From: Actinoallomurus sp963736325 | GTDB lineage: Bacteria; Actinomycetota; Actinomycetes; Streptosporangiales; Streptosporangiaceae | Assembly: GCA_963736325.1 (NCBI GenBank) | Contig: CAVTOG010000010.1 | Location: forward strand, 372,001 to 436,000 | DNA: 64,000 bases | Reading direction: 5' to 3' | The notes under the pieces: generated by a model | The model's database searches: none | What the model saw: the letters and a program-made list of their open reading frames with translations, nothing else | What the model was told of the DNA's origin: nothing | Shown: positions 16,757-27,400 of the stretch, one piece after another | Position numbering within the stretch: the first letter of the stretch is position 1 | Layout of the letters: each line of letters starts with the position of its first letter | Translations under genes and position numbers: made by a program

Positions 16757-17623
16757 TCAGGCGACCGTTTCGGCGCCGGTGTCGTAGGAGAAGAAGCCCC
16801 GGCCGCTCTTGCGGCCGAGGAGGCCGGCGTCCACGTAGCGGCGCAGCAGGATCGAGGGGCGGTACTTGGGGTCGTTGAAGTTCTCCAGGAGCACGTCCAG
16901 CGAGTACAGGACGGTGTCCAGGCCGATCAGGTCGGCCGTCGCGAGCGGGCCCATCCGGTGGCCGAAGCACGTCACGAACAGGCGGTCGATCTCGGCGGCG
17001 GTGGAGACGCCCTCGTCGAGCAGGCACACCGCCTCGTTGACCGTGAGCATCGCGACCCGGTTGGTGACGAAGCCCGGGGAGTCCTCGACGACGATGCTCT
17101 CCTTGCCGACGGCCGTCAGCAGGTCCTGGGTGAGCCGGATCGTCTCCGCGCTCGTGTGGAAGCCGCGGATCAGCTCGACCATGGGCTTGAGCTGCGCCGG
17201 GTTCATGAAGTGGGTGCCGATCACCCGGTCGGGCCGTCCTGTGAGGGCCGCCATGCGCGTGATCGGGATGGCCGAGGTGTTCACGCCGAACACGCACTCG
17301 TCCGGGCAGATCACGTCCATCTCCCGGTAGACCGGCTCCTTGATCGCCGGGTTCTCGGTGACGTTCTCGACCACGAACCCGGCGTCGCCGAGGTCCTTCA
17401 GCTCGGTGCTGAACCGGATGCGGTCGAGTGTCTCGGCAGGCCTCGGCCCGCCGGGCGCGAACATCGCCGCCATCCGCAGGTCGCGCAGGATGTGGGACTT
17501 CGCGCGGTCGAGAACGTCCTCGGAGACGTCGACGAGCGTCACCTCGCAGCCGCCCGCCGCGAACATGTGGCTGACCCCGATGCCCATGGTGCCGGCGCCG
17601 ACCACTCCGACTTGTTCGATCAT
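16757..17623 (-). CDS. 3-hydroxyacyl-CoA/ACP dehydrogenase (FkbK/ZmaG-like)
   Basis: 288 aa. The NAD motif is VGVVGAGTMGIGVSHMFA (residues 5-22). ENVTENPAIKEPVYREMD, FGVNTSAIPITRMA, IGTHFMNPAQLKPMVELI (catalytic His) and EDSPGFVTNRVAMLTVNEAV complete the family signature. ATG 17623 has GAGGGAG upstream. In zwittermicin-type aminomalonyl-ACP synthesis a homologue oxidises the beta-hydroxyl of seryl-ACP, and in methoxymalonyl-ACP synthesis that of glyceryl-ACP. Here it is next to the ACP and an amino-acid ligase, and no FkbH-type glyceryl loader is in the window, so an amino-acid substrate is preferred. Confidence 0.9.
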   Translation of the reverse strand: MIEQVGVVGAGTMGIGVSHMFAAGGCEVTLVDVSEDVLDRAKSHILRDLRMAAMFAPGGPRPAETLDRIRFSTELKDLGDAGFVVENVTENPAIKEPVYREMDVICPDECVFGVNTSAIPITRMAALTGRPDRVIGTHFMNPAQLKPMVELIRGFHTSAETIRLTQDLLTAVGKESIVVEDSPGFVTNRVAMLTVNEAVCLLDEGVSTAAEIDRLFVTCFGHRMGPLATADLIGLDTVLYSLDVLLENFNDPKYRPSILLRRYVDAGLLGRKSGRGFFSYDTGAETVA

Positions 17624-17640
17624 GGCTACTCCCTCGTTGC

Positions 17641-18873
17641 TCACGGCGTCGCCACGGCCGGCGCGCGTTCCTGTGCGTACTGCTGGGGGTCGTCCAGGGC
17701 CCGCCGCAACGCGGCCGGCCACGTCGCCGGGTCCACGCCGTGCTGGCAGATCAGCGCGAAGGCCAGGCGTTCGAGGCCGAAGCCGACGCAGGCGCTGTAC
17801 GAGGCGGCGCCGTCGGCCCGCTCGATGCCGAACGACTCGGCGAAGAACCGTTCGTGGAAGTTGAACGAGGCCACCGCGACGCTGTCGTCCTCGGCCAGGT
17901 CGAGCTGGAGCTCGTACTTCAGCTCCAGCAGCCGCTGGGAGGAGGCGCGGGCAGCGGCGTCGGAGTTGCAGAAGAAGGGGTCGCTGGCGACCTCGCAGCG
18001 GCCGGACAGGTCCCAGTCGTCGATGATGCCGAGGATCCGGTTCAGGAAGCGTTCACGTGCCGCCAGCACCTCATCGCGCGTGCCGAGGAAGACGATCTCG
18101 CGGATCGTGAAGTCCCACAGCCGCGCGAGGCTGCGGTGGTAGCGCGCCTCGTGCCGGAACGACTTCCCGCGCGCGGTCACCGTGGACAGCTCCGCCGGGA
18201 GCACATGGCCCGCGAACTGGTGGAACGTGTGGTAGCACATCGTCGGCGGCAGGCAGTAGTCCACCCGGTCGCACTGACCGAGGATCTCCCCGCCGATGTC
18301 GGACGTGGCCTTCGCCTGGTCGAGGAACGCCCGGTAGGTGTCCACGTCGCCGCGCAGCCGGGTCGCGAGCATCACGTACTGCGGGAACGACGTGAAGTAG
18401 TCGCACCGGTCCAGGACGTCGATCGGGATCAGCGTCGGGTACTGGAACTCCCGTGCGCCGAACTCCCTGGCCAGCAGTACGCGGATCAGCCGGTCGAGGC
18501 CGTCCATGACGTCCGGCAGCGGCTGGCCGAGCGCGACCTGCCCCTCGCCGACCGGGAAGGCCATCTCGTTCTCCACGAGCCGCTCGAACGTCCCGCCGGC
18601 CGGGGTCCGCTCGGCGGCGGACCGCCAGATCACTTTCGGCGCTCTGACCAGCTGCGACGTCACGTCGTTGCGCAGGACGAGGTTGAGCTTGCGCTCCAGC
18701 CCGTCGGGCGGCTCCGTCCCGGCGGTCGTCACGGCCACCGCGGTGACCTTGTCGCCTTCGGAGACCAGGCGGAAGTCCTCGATCTCCTCGGAGGCGAAGA
18801 ACACCCGTTTGGCGAACTCCCCGGCGAGCAGCGCCGGAAGCGGCGTCTCCAGCGGAATCACGTGCTCGGACAT
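17641..18873 (-). CDS. Class-II aaRS-like amino acid:[carrier protein] ligase (seryl-tRNA synthetase homologue)
   Basis: 410 aa from ATG 18873 (GGAGGG upstream; ATG 18897 also possible). It resembles the catalytic core of atypical seryl-tRNA synthetases and lacks a tRNA-binding coiled coil. Visible features are a Zn-type Cys in LPPTMCYHTFHQFAGH (about 210), motif 2 in FRHEARYHRSLARLWDF with the Zn-type Glu (about 241), IREIVFLGTRDEVL, a third Zn ligand Cys in ASYSACVGFGLER (about 360), and motif 3 GLERLAFAL. This is the pattern of the Bradyrhizobium aa:CP ligases, which adenylate a small amino acid and load it on a carrier protein. Between the ACAD and hydroxyacyl dehydrogenase genes and near the ACP, it would load serine (or Gly/Ala) on the ACP, replacing the NRPS-type loader used in zwittermicin. 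The amino acid is inferred. Confidence 0.85.
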   Translation of the reverse strand: MSEHVIPLETPLPALLAGEFAKRVFFASEEIEDFRLVSEGDKVTAVAVTTAGTEPPDGLERKLNLVLRNDVTSQLVRAPKVIWRSAAERTPAGGTFERLVENEMAFPVGEGQVALGQPLPDVMDGLDRLIRVLLAREFGAREFQYPTLIPIDVLDRCDYFTSFPQYVMLATRLRGDVDTYRAFLDQAKATSDIGGEILGQCDRVDYCLPPTMCYHTFHQFAGHVLPAELSTVTARGKSFRHEARYHRSLARLWDFTIREIVFLGTRDEVLAARERFLNRILGIIDDWDLSGRCEVASDPFFCNSDAAARASSQRLLELKYELQLDLAEDDSVAVASFNFHERFFAESFGIERADGAASYSACVGFGLERLAFALICQHGVDPATWPAALRRALDDPQQYAQERAPAVATP

Positions 18874-18896
18874 CTGGTGTCCCTCCGTCCTGTTCA

Positions 18897-20051
18897 TCAC
18901 GCGCCCGGCACGCCGATGAGGCTCGCGATGACGTTGCGCTGGATATCGGAAGTGCCGCCGTAGACGACGCCGCCGACCGCGTCGCGCAGCTCGCGCTCGA
19001 TCGGCAGGTCCGTGACGTAGCCGCGGGCGCCGTGCACGCGTACGGCGGACAGCGCCCCTTCGAGCAGGCCCTCGCTGGCGAAGAGCTTGAGCATCGCCGA
19101 CTCCAGCAGCGCGAGCCGCCCCTGTGTCTTCAGCCAGCCGACCTTGTAGAGCATGAGCCGGGCCATCTCGAGGTTCATCCGCATGTCGGCCAGGCGGTGG
19201 GAGACGGCCTGGAAGGTCCCGATCGGGCGGCCGAACTGCTCCCGCCTGCCGACGTACTCGACGCAGGTCTCGAGGACGCGCTGCCAGCGGCCGATCTGGC
19301 TCGCGGCCATGAACCCGCGCTCGTACTCGATCGTCGAGGTGAACACGTGGTAGCCACGGCCCTCCTTGCCGAGCATGTTCGCTGCGGGCACCACGCATTC
19401 GTCGAAGGCGAGTTCCCCCATCGGCGTGCCGCGCAGGCCCGCCTTGCCGATGGACCGGCGGACCTCCAGACCCGGTGTGTCGCGCGGCACGAGGAAGGCC
19501 GAGATGCCGTGCTGGGGCGCCTCCTGGTCGCCGGTGCGCGCGAAGACGACGTACAGGTCGGCGCAGGGGCCGTTGCTGATGAAGATCTTCGTGCCGTTCA
19601 GCACGTAGTCGTCGCCGCGGCGCGTCGCCGACGTCGTCAGCGACAGCACGTCCGAGCCGGTGTCGGGCTCGGTCAGCGCGTGGGCGCCGATCACGCTGCC
19701 GTCGGCGAGGCCGGGCAGGAAGCGGCTCTTCTGCTCCGGGGTGCCGTGCTTGAGCAGGTAGATCACGCACGCCCAGAGGTGGTTGTCGATGACGAAGACG
19801 AGGCCGTTGTCGGGGCAGCCGTAGCCGAGCGCCTCGCAGCCGATCACCGTCGTCAGCGGGTCGAGGCCGGCGCCGCCGTACTCCTCCGGGACCGGCCAGC
19901 CCAGCACGCCGAACTCCGCGCACGCGCGCCAGCCGTCCGCGTCGAACGTCTCGTCGCGGTCGTGCTCGGCCGCCTTCTCGCCGAGGGTCCGCGCGAACCG
20001 CACGGTACGGGCGCGCAGCTCCATCTGCTCTTGTGTCAGTGAGAAGTCCAT
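18897..20051 (-). CDS. Acyl-CoA/ACP dehydrogenase (FkbI/ZmaI-like)
   Basis: 384 aa flavoprotein of normal length. It starts MDFSLTQEQMELRARTVRFA. FAD-binding and substrate blocks are ALTEPDTGSDVLSLTTSA, GTKIFISNGPCADLYVVFAR, RREQFGRPIGTFQAVSHRLA and GGVVYGGTSDIQRNVIASL. It starts two bases beyond the acyltransferase stop and ends at the ligase gene, so it belongs to the ACP cassette. Homologues in the methoxymalonyl and aminomalonyl pathways act together with the 3-hydroxyacyl dehydrogenase on ACP-bound substrates. Alternatively it could desaturate an aminoacyl-ACP. The order AT-ACAD-ligase-HAD-ACP is compact and probably translationally coupled. Confidence 0.9.
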   Translation of the reverse strand: MDFSLTQEQMELRARTVRFARTLGEKAAEHDRDETFDADGWRACAEFGVLGWPVPEEYGGAGLDPLTTVIGCEALGYGCPDNGLVFVIDNHLWACVIYLLKHGTPEQKSRFLPGLADGSVIGAHALTEPDTGSDVLSLTTSATRRGDDYVLNGTKIFISNGPCADLYVVFARTGDQEAPQHGISAFLVPRDTPGLEVRRSIGKAGLRGTPMGELAFDECVVPAANMLGKEGRGYHVFTSTIEYERGFMAASQIGRWQRVLETCVEYVGRREQFGRPIGTFQAVSHRLADMRMNLEMARLMLYKVGWLKTQGRLALLESAMLKLFASEGLLEGALSAVRVHGARGYVTDLPIERELRDAVGGVVYGGTSDIQRNVIASLIGVPGA

Positions 20052-20053
20052 GG

Positions 20054-21397
20054 TCAGCTCTCCTCGTCCGGCCACAGGCCGGTCCAGTCCACCGGCACGC
20101 CGGCCTGCCACAACCTGCCGACCGCGCCCAGCACCGCGGCCATGTCGTCCCGGTCGCCGGAGGCGCCCGGGATCGTGGAGAAGACCGGGGGCTCGCCGCC
20201 GGGCGGCCGGTCCGGGTGCTGGGCCGCCAGGCCGCCCAGCATCTGCCCGCCGCCGACCTCCAGCGCGACGACATCGTCGAGGCGCCACAGCTCGGTGAGG
20301 GCCTCGTGGAAGCGCACCGGCCGCCGCAGGTGGGCCGCCCAGTACGCGGGGTCCGCCGCCTCCTCGTCGCCGATCCACGTTCCGGTGACGTTGGACAGGA
20401 AGGGGATCGCCGGCGGTCCGGGCCGGAACGTGCTCACCAGGCCCTCCAGCCACGGCTCGGCGGGCGCCATCATGTCGGAGTGGAACGCGTGGGAGGTGCT
20501 CGCGCGCAGGTTGGCGATGCCCTCGGCGGTCAGCCGCCGCTCGAACCGCTCCACCGCGTCGGTGGCGCCCGCGACCACGCACAGGTTCGGTCCGTCGACC
20601 GCGGAGACCGACAGCTCGCCGTCCATACGGGACACCAGCTCGTCGTGGCCGAGCATCACCGCGAGCATCGCGCCGCCCGGCAGCATCTCGACGAAGTCGG
20701 CGCGCCGGGCGACCAGCACGGCCGCGTCCTCCACCGAGAACACCCCGGCGAGGCACGCCGCGACGTACTCGCCGACGCTGTAGCCGACCATGGCCGACGG
20801 CGTGATCCCCCAGCGGCACAGGAGCCGGGCGAGGGCGTACTCCACGCAGAAGACCAGCGGCTGGGCGACGAGGGTGCGCTCGATCGGCGAAGGGCCGGTG
20901 CGCTTGCGCCCGAGCAGCGCCTTCAGGTCGATGCCGCCGGGCCGTGCGGGTTCGCCGTCGCCGCCATACAGCAGTTCGCGCAGGTCCGTGCCGATCTCGG
21001 GGGCCAGCAGGCCGGCGCAGTGGTCGAACGTGTCGCGGAACACCGGCTCGTGCCGGTACAGGCCACGCGCCATCCCGGCGTACTGGTCGCCGACGCCTGG
21101 GAACAGAAACCCCACCGGCCGTTCGCCCGTGACCGGCTCGCCGGCCGGGCCGGCCGTGCCGAGCAGCCGCGCGGCCTCGGTCGTGTCGCCCGCGACGATC
21201 GCGCGCCGGTACGGACCGTCCGGCCGCGCGAGCTGCAGCTCGCGCGCCACGTCGGCCAGCGGCCGGTCCGGGCGGGCCGAGAGGCTCCGGCCCAGCTCCC
21301 GCGCTGCCGCGTCGAGCCCGGCGGGTGAGTCCGCCGCGACCACGACGAGCTCGCGGGGACGCGGTGGCGCCGAAACGACCTGTGTGTCGCCGTCCAT
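20054..21397 (-). CDS. Discrete (trans-acting) acyltransferase
   Basis: 447 aa from ATG 21397. About 85 N-terminal residues resemble the KS-AT linker, then the AT fold: VGFLFPGVGDQYAGMAR, the nucleophile motif VGYSVGEYVAACLAGVFS (GxSxG with Tyr for the usual His; Ser near residue 206), the conserved Arg region VARRADFVEMLPGGAMLAV and the His motif SHAFHSDMM (near 305). HAFH is the malonyl-type form, and the Arg suggests a carboxylated acyl group such as aminomalonyl. It lies 14 bases downstream of an NRPS gene whose last module has no A domain, and two bases upstream of the ACAD gene. It is the best candidate to move the ACP-bound unit onto the NRPS, or onto a PKS outside the window. Confidence 0.87.
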   Translation of the reverse strand: MDGDTQVVSAPPRPRELVVVAADSPAGLDAAARELGRSLSARPDRPLADVARELQLARPDGPYRRAIVAGDTTEAARLLGTAGPAGEPVTGERPVGFLFPGVGDQYAGMARGLYRHEPVFRDTFDHCAGLLAPEIGTDLRELLYGGDGEPARPGGIDLKALLGRKRTGPSPIERTLVAQPLVFCVEYALARLLCRWGITPSAMVGYSVGEYVAACLAGVFSVEDAAVLVARRADFVEMLPGGAMLAVMLGHDELVSRMDGELSVSAVDGPNLCVVAGATDAVERFERRLTAEGIANLRASTSHAFHSDMMAPAEPWLEGLVSTFRPGPPAIPFLSNVTGTWIGDEEAADPAYWAAHLRRPVRFHEALTELWRLDDVVALEVGGGQMLGGLAAQHPDRPPGGEPPVFSTIPGASGDRDDMAAVLGAVGRLWQAGVPVDWTGLWPDEES

Positions 21398-21411
21398 GGT
21401 GAACTGCCCCC

Positions 21412-24400
21412 TCACCGGATCACGTAGCGGAAGTGGACGCCGAGCTCGTTGAGCAGGTCCGCGTGGACCGGAGCGTCGCCGCCGATGTTGAACATGGCCA
21501 CCAGGCCGACGCCGCTGCGCAGGTCGGTCGCCACGAGGGTCTGGTGGGAGTGTTTGTCTCCCGGGTGCCCGAACCAGTGCGCGTCCCGGTCGCGCACGGT
21601 GGTCGTGCCCAGGCCGTAGCCGGCGTCGACCGGCGTCACCATCTCGGTGGCGAGCTCCTGGCTCAGGAACACACCGCCCGCGCCCGTCGCGGCCCGGTGG
21701 ATCTCCAGCGAGACCCTGGCCAGGTCGCCCGGTGTGGCCCACAGCCCGCTGGAGGCCAGTTCCGGGAAGACCCGCCAGCCGCCGTCGTACGGCGAGCCGT
21801 CCGCGAGGTGGCCGAGCGCGACGCCTCCGGGGCGGGTGTCGGGGAGGTCCTGCTCGTACCCGCTGCGGTCCATGCCGAGCGGGTCGAGCACCAGCGACCG
21901 CATCGCCTCGGCGAACGGCCGGCCGGTGACGTCCACGACGACCTGTTCGACCACCGAGTAGTTGCCGCAGGAGTACCGGCAGTCACCCGGCGGGCGCTCG
22001 TTACGGATCCGTGGCGTGTTGGCGGGCGGCGCCCCGTCCAGCACCTGGCGCAACTCAGGCACGCGGCTGCCGCGCCGGTAGCCGGGGTGGCGGAACACGC
22101 TGAGCCCGGCCGTGTGGCTGAGCACCTGCCGCAGCGTGATCGGCCCCTCGGGCGGATCCCACGAGGTGAGGTAGCGGCCGATGTCCCGGTCGAGGTCGAG
22201 GCGGCCCTCCTGGACCAGCCGCATGACGCCCAGAGCTGTGACGTGCTTGCTGACCGAGCACGCCTGGAAGACGGTGTCCGGCCCGACCGGCGCCGGGTTC
22301 TCGCCGCCGGTGACGCCCTCGCCCCACGCCGACACGAGCTCGCCGTCCGCGATCAGCGCGATGCCGGCTCCGGGCGCGCGGTGCCGTGCCATCGGCGTGA
22401 CGACCGCCGGTGCGTGCGGGAAGAGCCGCTCCGCGAGCCGGCCGGGCTCGCCCTCACGCCGCGGCGGCGCGGCGCCCGAGCCGAGCCGGCACAGCCCGGC
22501 GAGGGCCTCCAGCTCGTCGACGCAGAGGCCCATGACCCGCTCGATCGTCGCGCGGTCGTGCAGCGTGGCCGAGTAGGTCCAGCTCACGACCGCGCGCCCG
22601 CCGACGACGGCCGTGTCGACCGCGAGCGGGTACGGGCGGCGGTTGGCCGGGCCGCGCAGCGTGCCGGGTGTGTCCGTGGTCGCGTCGAACAGGGCACGCG
22701 GGTCGGGGTGGCCGCTGCGCTGCCCGTGGTGGGTGACGATGACCTGCGCGCCGGAGCGCCCGGCCAGCACGGCCGCGGTGTCCTCGAGGAGGTGGCGCGC
22801 CAGGCCGTACGAGACGCCGCGGTGCGGCACCGCGCGCAGCTGCTCGCGGACGGCCGCCGCCCGGCGCGAAGGCCCGCCCGTGGCGGGCAGGTGCAGGTGG
22901 ACCGGGTGGACGGAGGTGAACCAGCCGACGGTCCTGGCGAGGTCGACGTCGTCGGTGAGCGGCTCCCGGCCGTGGCCCTCGACGTCGACGGTCGTGCCGT
23001 CCGCGCCGGTCCACCGGCTCAGCGCGTACGCGACGGCCCCGAGCAGCACCTCGTCGATCCGGCAGCCGAGGACCTTCGGCGCGTCCCGCAGCAGCGCCTC
23101 GGTGGCGTCGGCCGACAGCATCGTCTCCAGCTCGTGCTCGCTGTCCTGGGTGTTCGCGCCGTCCGGCCGGTCCAGCGGCAGGCTCGGTGCCGCGGGCCTC
23201 GGGGCCAGCCAGTACGCGGACTCCTCGGCGAACCAGCCGGCGCCCGCGTACTCCGCGAGCCGCCGCGCCCAGCTCCGGTAGGAGGTCCCGGTCTCCGGCA
23301 GCTCGGGCCGCTCCCCCGCGACGAGCCGCCGGTACGCCTCGGCGAGGTCGTCGAGCAGGATCGACCAGGACACCGTATCGACGGCCACGTGGTGGACCGC
23401 GACGAGCAGCCGTGAACCGGCCGCGTCGCGGAAGAGGACCGCGCGGACCAGCGACCCGGCGGCCAGGTCCATGTCCGCGTTGATCTCGTCGGCGACCTCG
23501 CGGACCACGGCGTCGCCGCCGTCGGCGGGCAGGTCGACGACGCGTAGGAGGGCGGCGGCGTCGGGATCGGCGACCGTCAGGCGCCACTCGCCGCCGTCGC
23601 GGGCGAGCCGGAACCGCAACGCCTCGTGGTGCGCGACGACGGCCCGCAGCGCGCCGTCGAGCAGGTCCGGGTCCGGGTCCTGGTACCAGGACAGCAGCAT
23701 GGCCTGGTTGTGGTGGTCGTGGTCGATGTCCTGTGCGGTGAAGCGGCGCAGGACCGGGGTGAGCGGCACGTCGCCGGTAGGTTCGTCGTCCCGCACGGGC
23801 ACGGGCTCGGGCGCGCCGGCGACGGCGGCGGCCAGTTCCGCGATCGTCCGCTGCCGCAGCGCCTGCCGTACGGTGAGCCGCAGCCCGGCCTCGCGCGCAC
23901 GGGTGACGACGCGGAAGACGAGGATCGAGTCGCCGCCGAGGTCGAAGAAGTCGTCGTGCACGCCGACGTCCGTGACGCCGAGGATCTCGGTCCAGATCCC
24001 GGCCAGGGTGCGCTCGTCCGGCGTACGCGGCGCGGTCGCGGGCCGCCGTTCGGCGGCGGGCTCCACACGCGCACCGCGGCTCGGCTCCGGGAGCGACGCC
24101 AGCGCGTCCAGGCGGGTCTCGGCCGCGGCGCCGGTCAGCGCGCCGAGCAGCCGCACGTACTCGGCGAGCAGGCGCAGCGCGGTCGGCTCGTCGTAACAGC
24201 CCTGGTCGTAGCGGAGCTGAACGGCCGCGTCGTCTCCGCCACTGACGGCCAGGACGAGCGGGTACTCCACCTCACCGCCCATGGCGGTGACCTCGGTGAC
24301 ATCCGGGCCGCCGTCGCCGTCCGCGCCCTGGCCGGCCGAGCCCTCGAACACGAACCGCGTGTCGAACATGCTCCGGCCCGCCGGGGCGCCGGCCCAGCGG

Positions 24401-27400
24401 TGGATGTCGGTGAGCGCGTGGTGTTCGTGGGGCTGGCGCGCGACGTGCGCGTCGTGCAGGCTCCGCAGCCACTCCCCCACGCCGCACGCCGGGTCGATCA
24501 CGGTGCGCTCGGGGACGGTGTTGATCAGCATTCCGGCGACGCGCTCGACGCCCGGCAGGTCGATCGAGCGGCCCGCGACCGTGACGCCGAACGCCACGTC
24601 GGCCGAGTCGCCGTGGCTGCCGAGCAGCAGCGCCCACGCGGCCTGCGCGACGGTGCCGGCGGTGACGCCGTAGCGCCGTGCGGTGGCGCGCCACGCGGCG
24701 GTCAGCTCCGCGGCCGGCACGTGGTCGGCGACGCCCATGCTCCCGTTCGGACGCGCACCGCCGGCCAGGGGCGGTGCGGTCGGCCCGGCGAACCCGTCGA
24801 ACGCGCCGGCCCAGTACGCGGCGGCGTCGGCCGGGTCGCGGTCCAGCCAGGCGACGAAGTCGCGGAAGGGCACCGCGGCGGGCAGCGCCGGCGTACGGCC
24901 ACCGGCCGCCAGCGCGCGGTAGACCGCGAACACCTCGTCCAGGATGAGCGTGCGGCTCCAGCCGTCGATCAGCACGTGGTGGGTGTTCCAGACGAACCGG
25001 TGGGAGCGGTCGCCGGTGCGGACGACGACGAGCCGCAGCGGTGGCGCGCCGGCCAGGGCGACGCCGCGCTCACGCTCGTCGGCCATGAGCCGGTCGAGCC
25101 AGGTGCCGCGGTCGGCCTCCGAACGGCAGTCCCAGCGCTCCATCGTCACCGGGAACGCGCGGGACACGACCTGGACGGGGTGCGAGAGCCCCTCCCAGGC
25201 GAAGTGCGTCCGCAGGATGGGGTGACGGTCGACGACGTGCTGCCAGGCGCGGCCGAACACCCCCACGTCGAGGGCGCCGGAGAGGTCCCATGCCCACTGG
25301 CGGAAATACGGGTCCGGGCCGTCGGCGGCCAGCGACTCGACGAGCATTCCAGCCTGGAGCGGCGAGAGCCGGTAGACGTCCTCGACCTCGCGCCCGTGCG
25401 TAACCCGGCCGAGCGACTCCTCGTCCAGCCCGGACAGCGGGAAGCCTGCGGGCTCGGCCGGGGCTTCAGGCTCGGGCTCGGGGGCGACCGCGGGCTCGGC
25501 GACGGCGCCGAGCGCACCGACCGTACGGTGCTCGAAGACCTCCCGGACGGTCAGCGCCACACCCGCCTGGCGGGCGCCGGACACGACCTGGATCGCCAGG
25601 ATCGAGTCGCCGCCCAGCTCGAAGAAGTCGTCGTCGGCGCCGACCCTGTCCACTCCGAGGACCCGCGCCCAGACCTCGGCGAGCGCGCGCTCGGCGGCGG
25701 TTCCCGGCGCGCGGTACTCCACCTCGACCGCGTCGCGGGTGTCGTCCGGGTCGGGCAGCGCCCGCCGGTCGACCTTGTTCGCGGAGGTCAGCGGCAGCCG
25801 GTCGAGCGTCACCCAGGCCGCCGGGACCATGTAGTCGGGCAGCGAGCGTTCCAGGAACTCCCGCAGATCGCCCGTTCCCGGCTGCTCGCCGGCCTCGGGC
25901 ACCACGTACGCGACCAGCCGCTTGTGCGCGGGGCCCTCGGACCGTACGTCCACGACGGCGTCGCGGACGGCGGGGTGCGCGGCGAGGCGCGCCTCGATCT
26001 CGCCCAGCTCGATCCGGTAGCCGCGCACCTTGGTCTGGCGGTCGATCCGGCCCTGGAACTCCAGCATCCCGTCGGCGCGCAGCCAGCCCGTATCGCCCGT
26101 GCGGTACATCCGGGCGCCCGGCACGGCGCTGAACGGGTCGGGCACGAACCGCTCCGCGGTCAGGCCGGGGCGGCCGAGGTAGCCGCGCGCGACGCCGAGG
26201 CCGCCGATCCAGATCTCGCCGACCACACCGAACGGCACCGGTTCGAGCCGGTCGTCCAGCACGTACGCCTGGGTGTTCACCATCGGGCGGCCGATCGACA
26301 CCGTCGGCGAGCCGGTCAGGTCGCCGATGCGCGTCCAGGTGCAGTACGCGGTCGTCTCGGTCGGCCCGTACATGTGCAGGAGGCGGCGCGGCGGGTCGGC
26401 GGCCAGGACGCGCTCGACGCGCTGCCGGTTGACCGCGTCGCCGCCGAACAGCAGCGTGTCGAGGGAGGAGAAGACGGATGGGTCGGTGCCGGCGAGCTGG
26501 TTGAACAGCGCGGTCGTCAGGTACATCACCGACACGCGCTCGCGCCGCAGCGTCGCGGACAGCAGCTCCGGCGACAGCACCGTGTCCTTCGGGATTCCGG
26601 TGAGCTCGGCGCCGCTGACCAGCGCACCCCAGATCTCGAAGGTGACCGCGTCGAACGTGGGGTCCGACGCCTGGGCGACCACGTCGTCCGGGCCCAGCCG
26701 CACGTAGTCCGCGTGCACCAGCCACACGACCGCGGCGTGCTCGATCGCGACGCTCTTCGGCGTGCCGGTCGACCCGGAGGTGTAGATCACGTACGCCAGG
26801 TCCCGGCCGCCCGACGGCACGCCGGGGTCCGTGCCCGGCCGGGCGGCGATGGCTCCGGCGTCGGCGTCCAGCCGCACCACGGCGGTGCCGGGGATCCCGG
26901 CCTCGCGGGTCGGCAGGCGCGGCGCGAAGTCGTCCTCGGTGACGACGGCGGTGGCCCCGGCGTCGGTCAGCATGAACTCCAGCCGCTCGGCGGGGTAGTC
27001 CGCGTCGAGCGGCAGGTAGGCCGCGCCGGCCTTCAGGACGCCCAGCAGCACGACCGGCAGGTGCTCGGACCTGCGCAGGCACACCCCGACCATCGACCCG
27101 CGCGTCACGCCGCGTGCCGCGAGCTCGTGGGCGATCCGGTTCGCCCTCGTGTCGAACTCCCGGTAGGTCAGCCGCCGGTCGCCGTACCGGACGGCGGTGG
27201 CGTCGGGAGACAGCCGGGCCCGCTCGCTCACCAGCGCGTGCACGGGCCGGTCCGGGAGGGCCACCTCGGCGCCTCGTGCGTGGGCCAGGACGGCGTCGCG
27301 CGCCGCCGCGTCCATGGTCTCCAGCGAGGACAGCGGCGCGTCCGGGTGCTCGACCATGCCGCGGACGAGGGTGCGGTAGTCGGCGAGCATCCGGGCACAG

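Noticed and set aside
16493..20051. Methoxymalonyl-ACP cassette
   Set aside because: ACP, ACAD and hydroxyacyl dehydrogenase would fit, but the FkbH-type glyceryl loader and the O-methyltransferase are absent and an amino-acid ligase is present instead, so an aminoacyl-derived unit is preferred.
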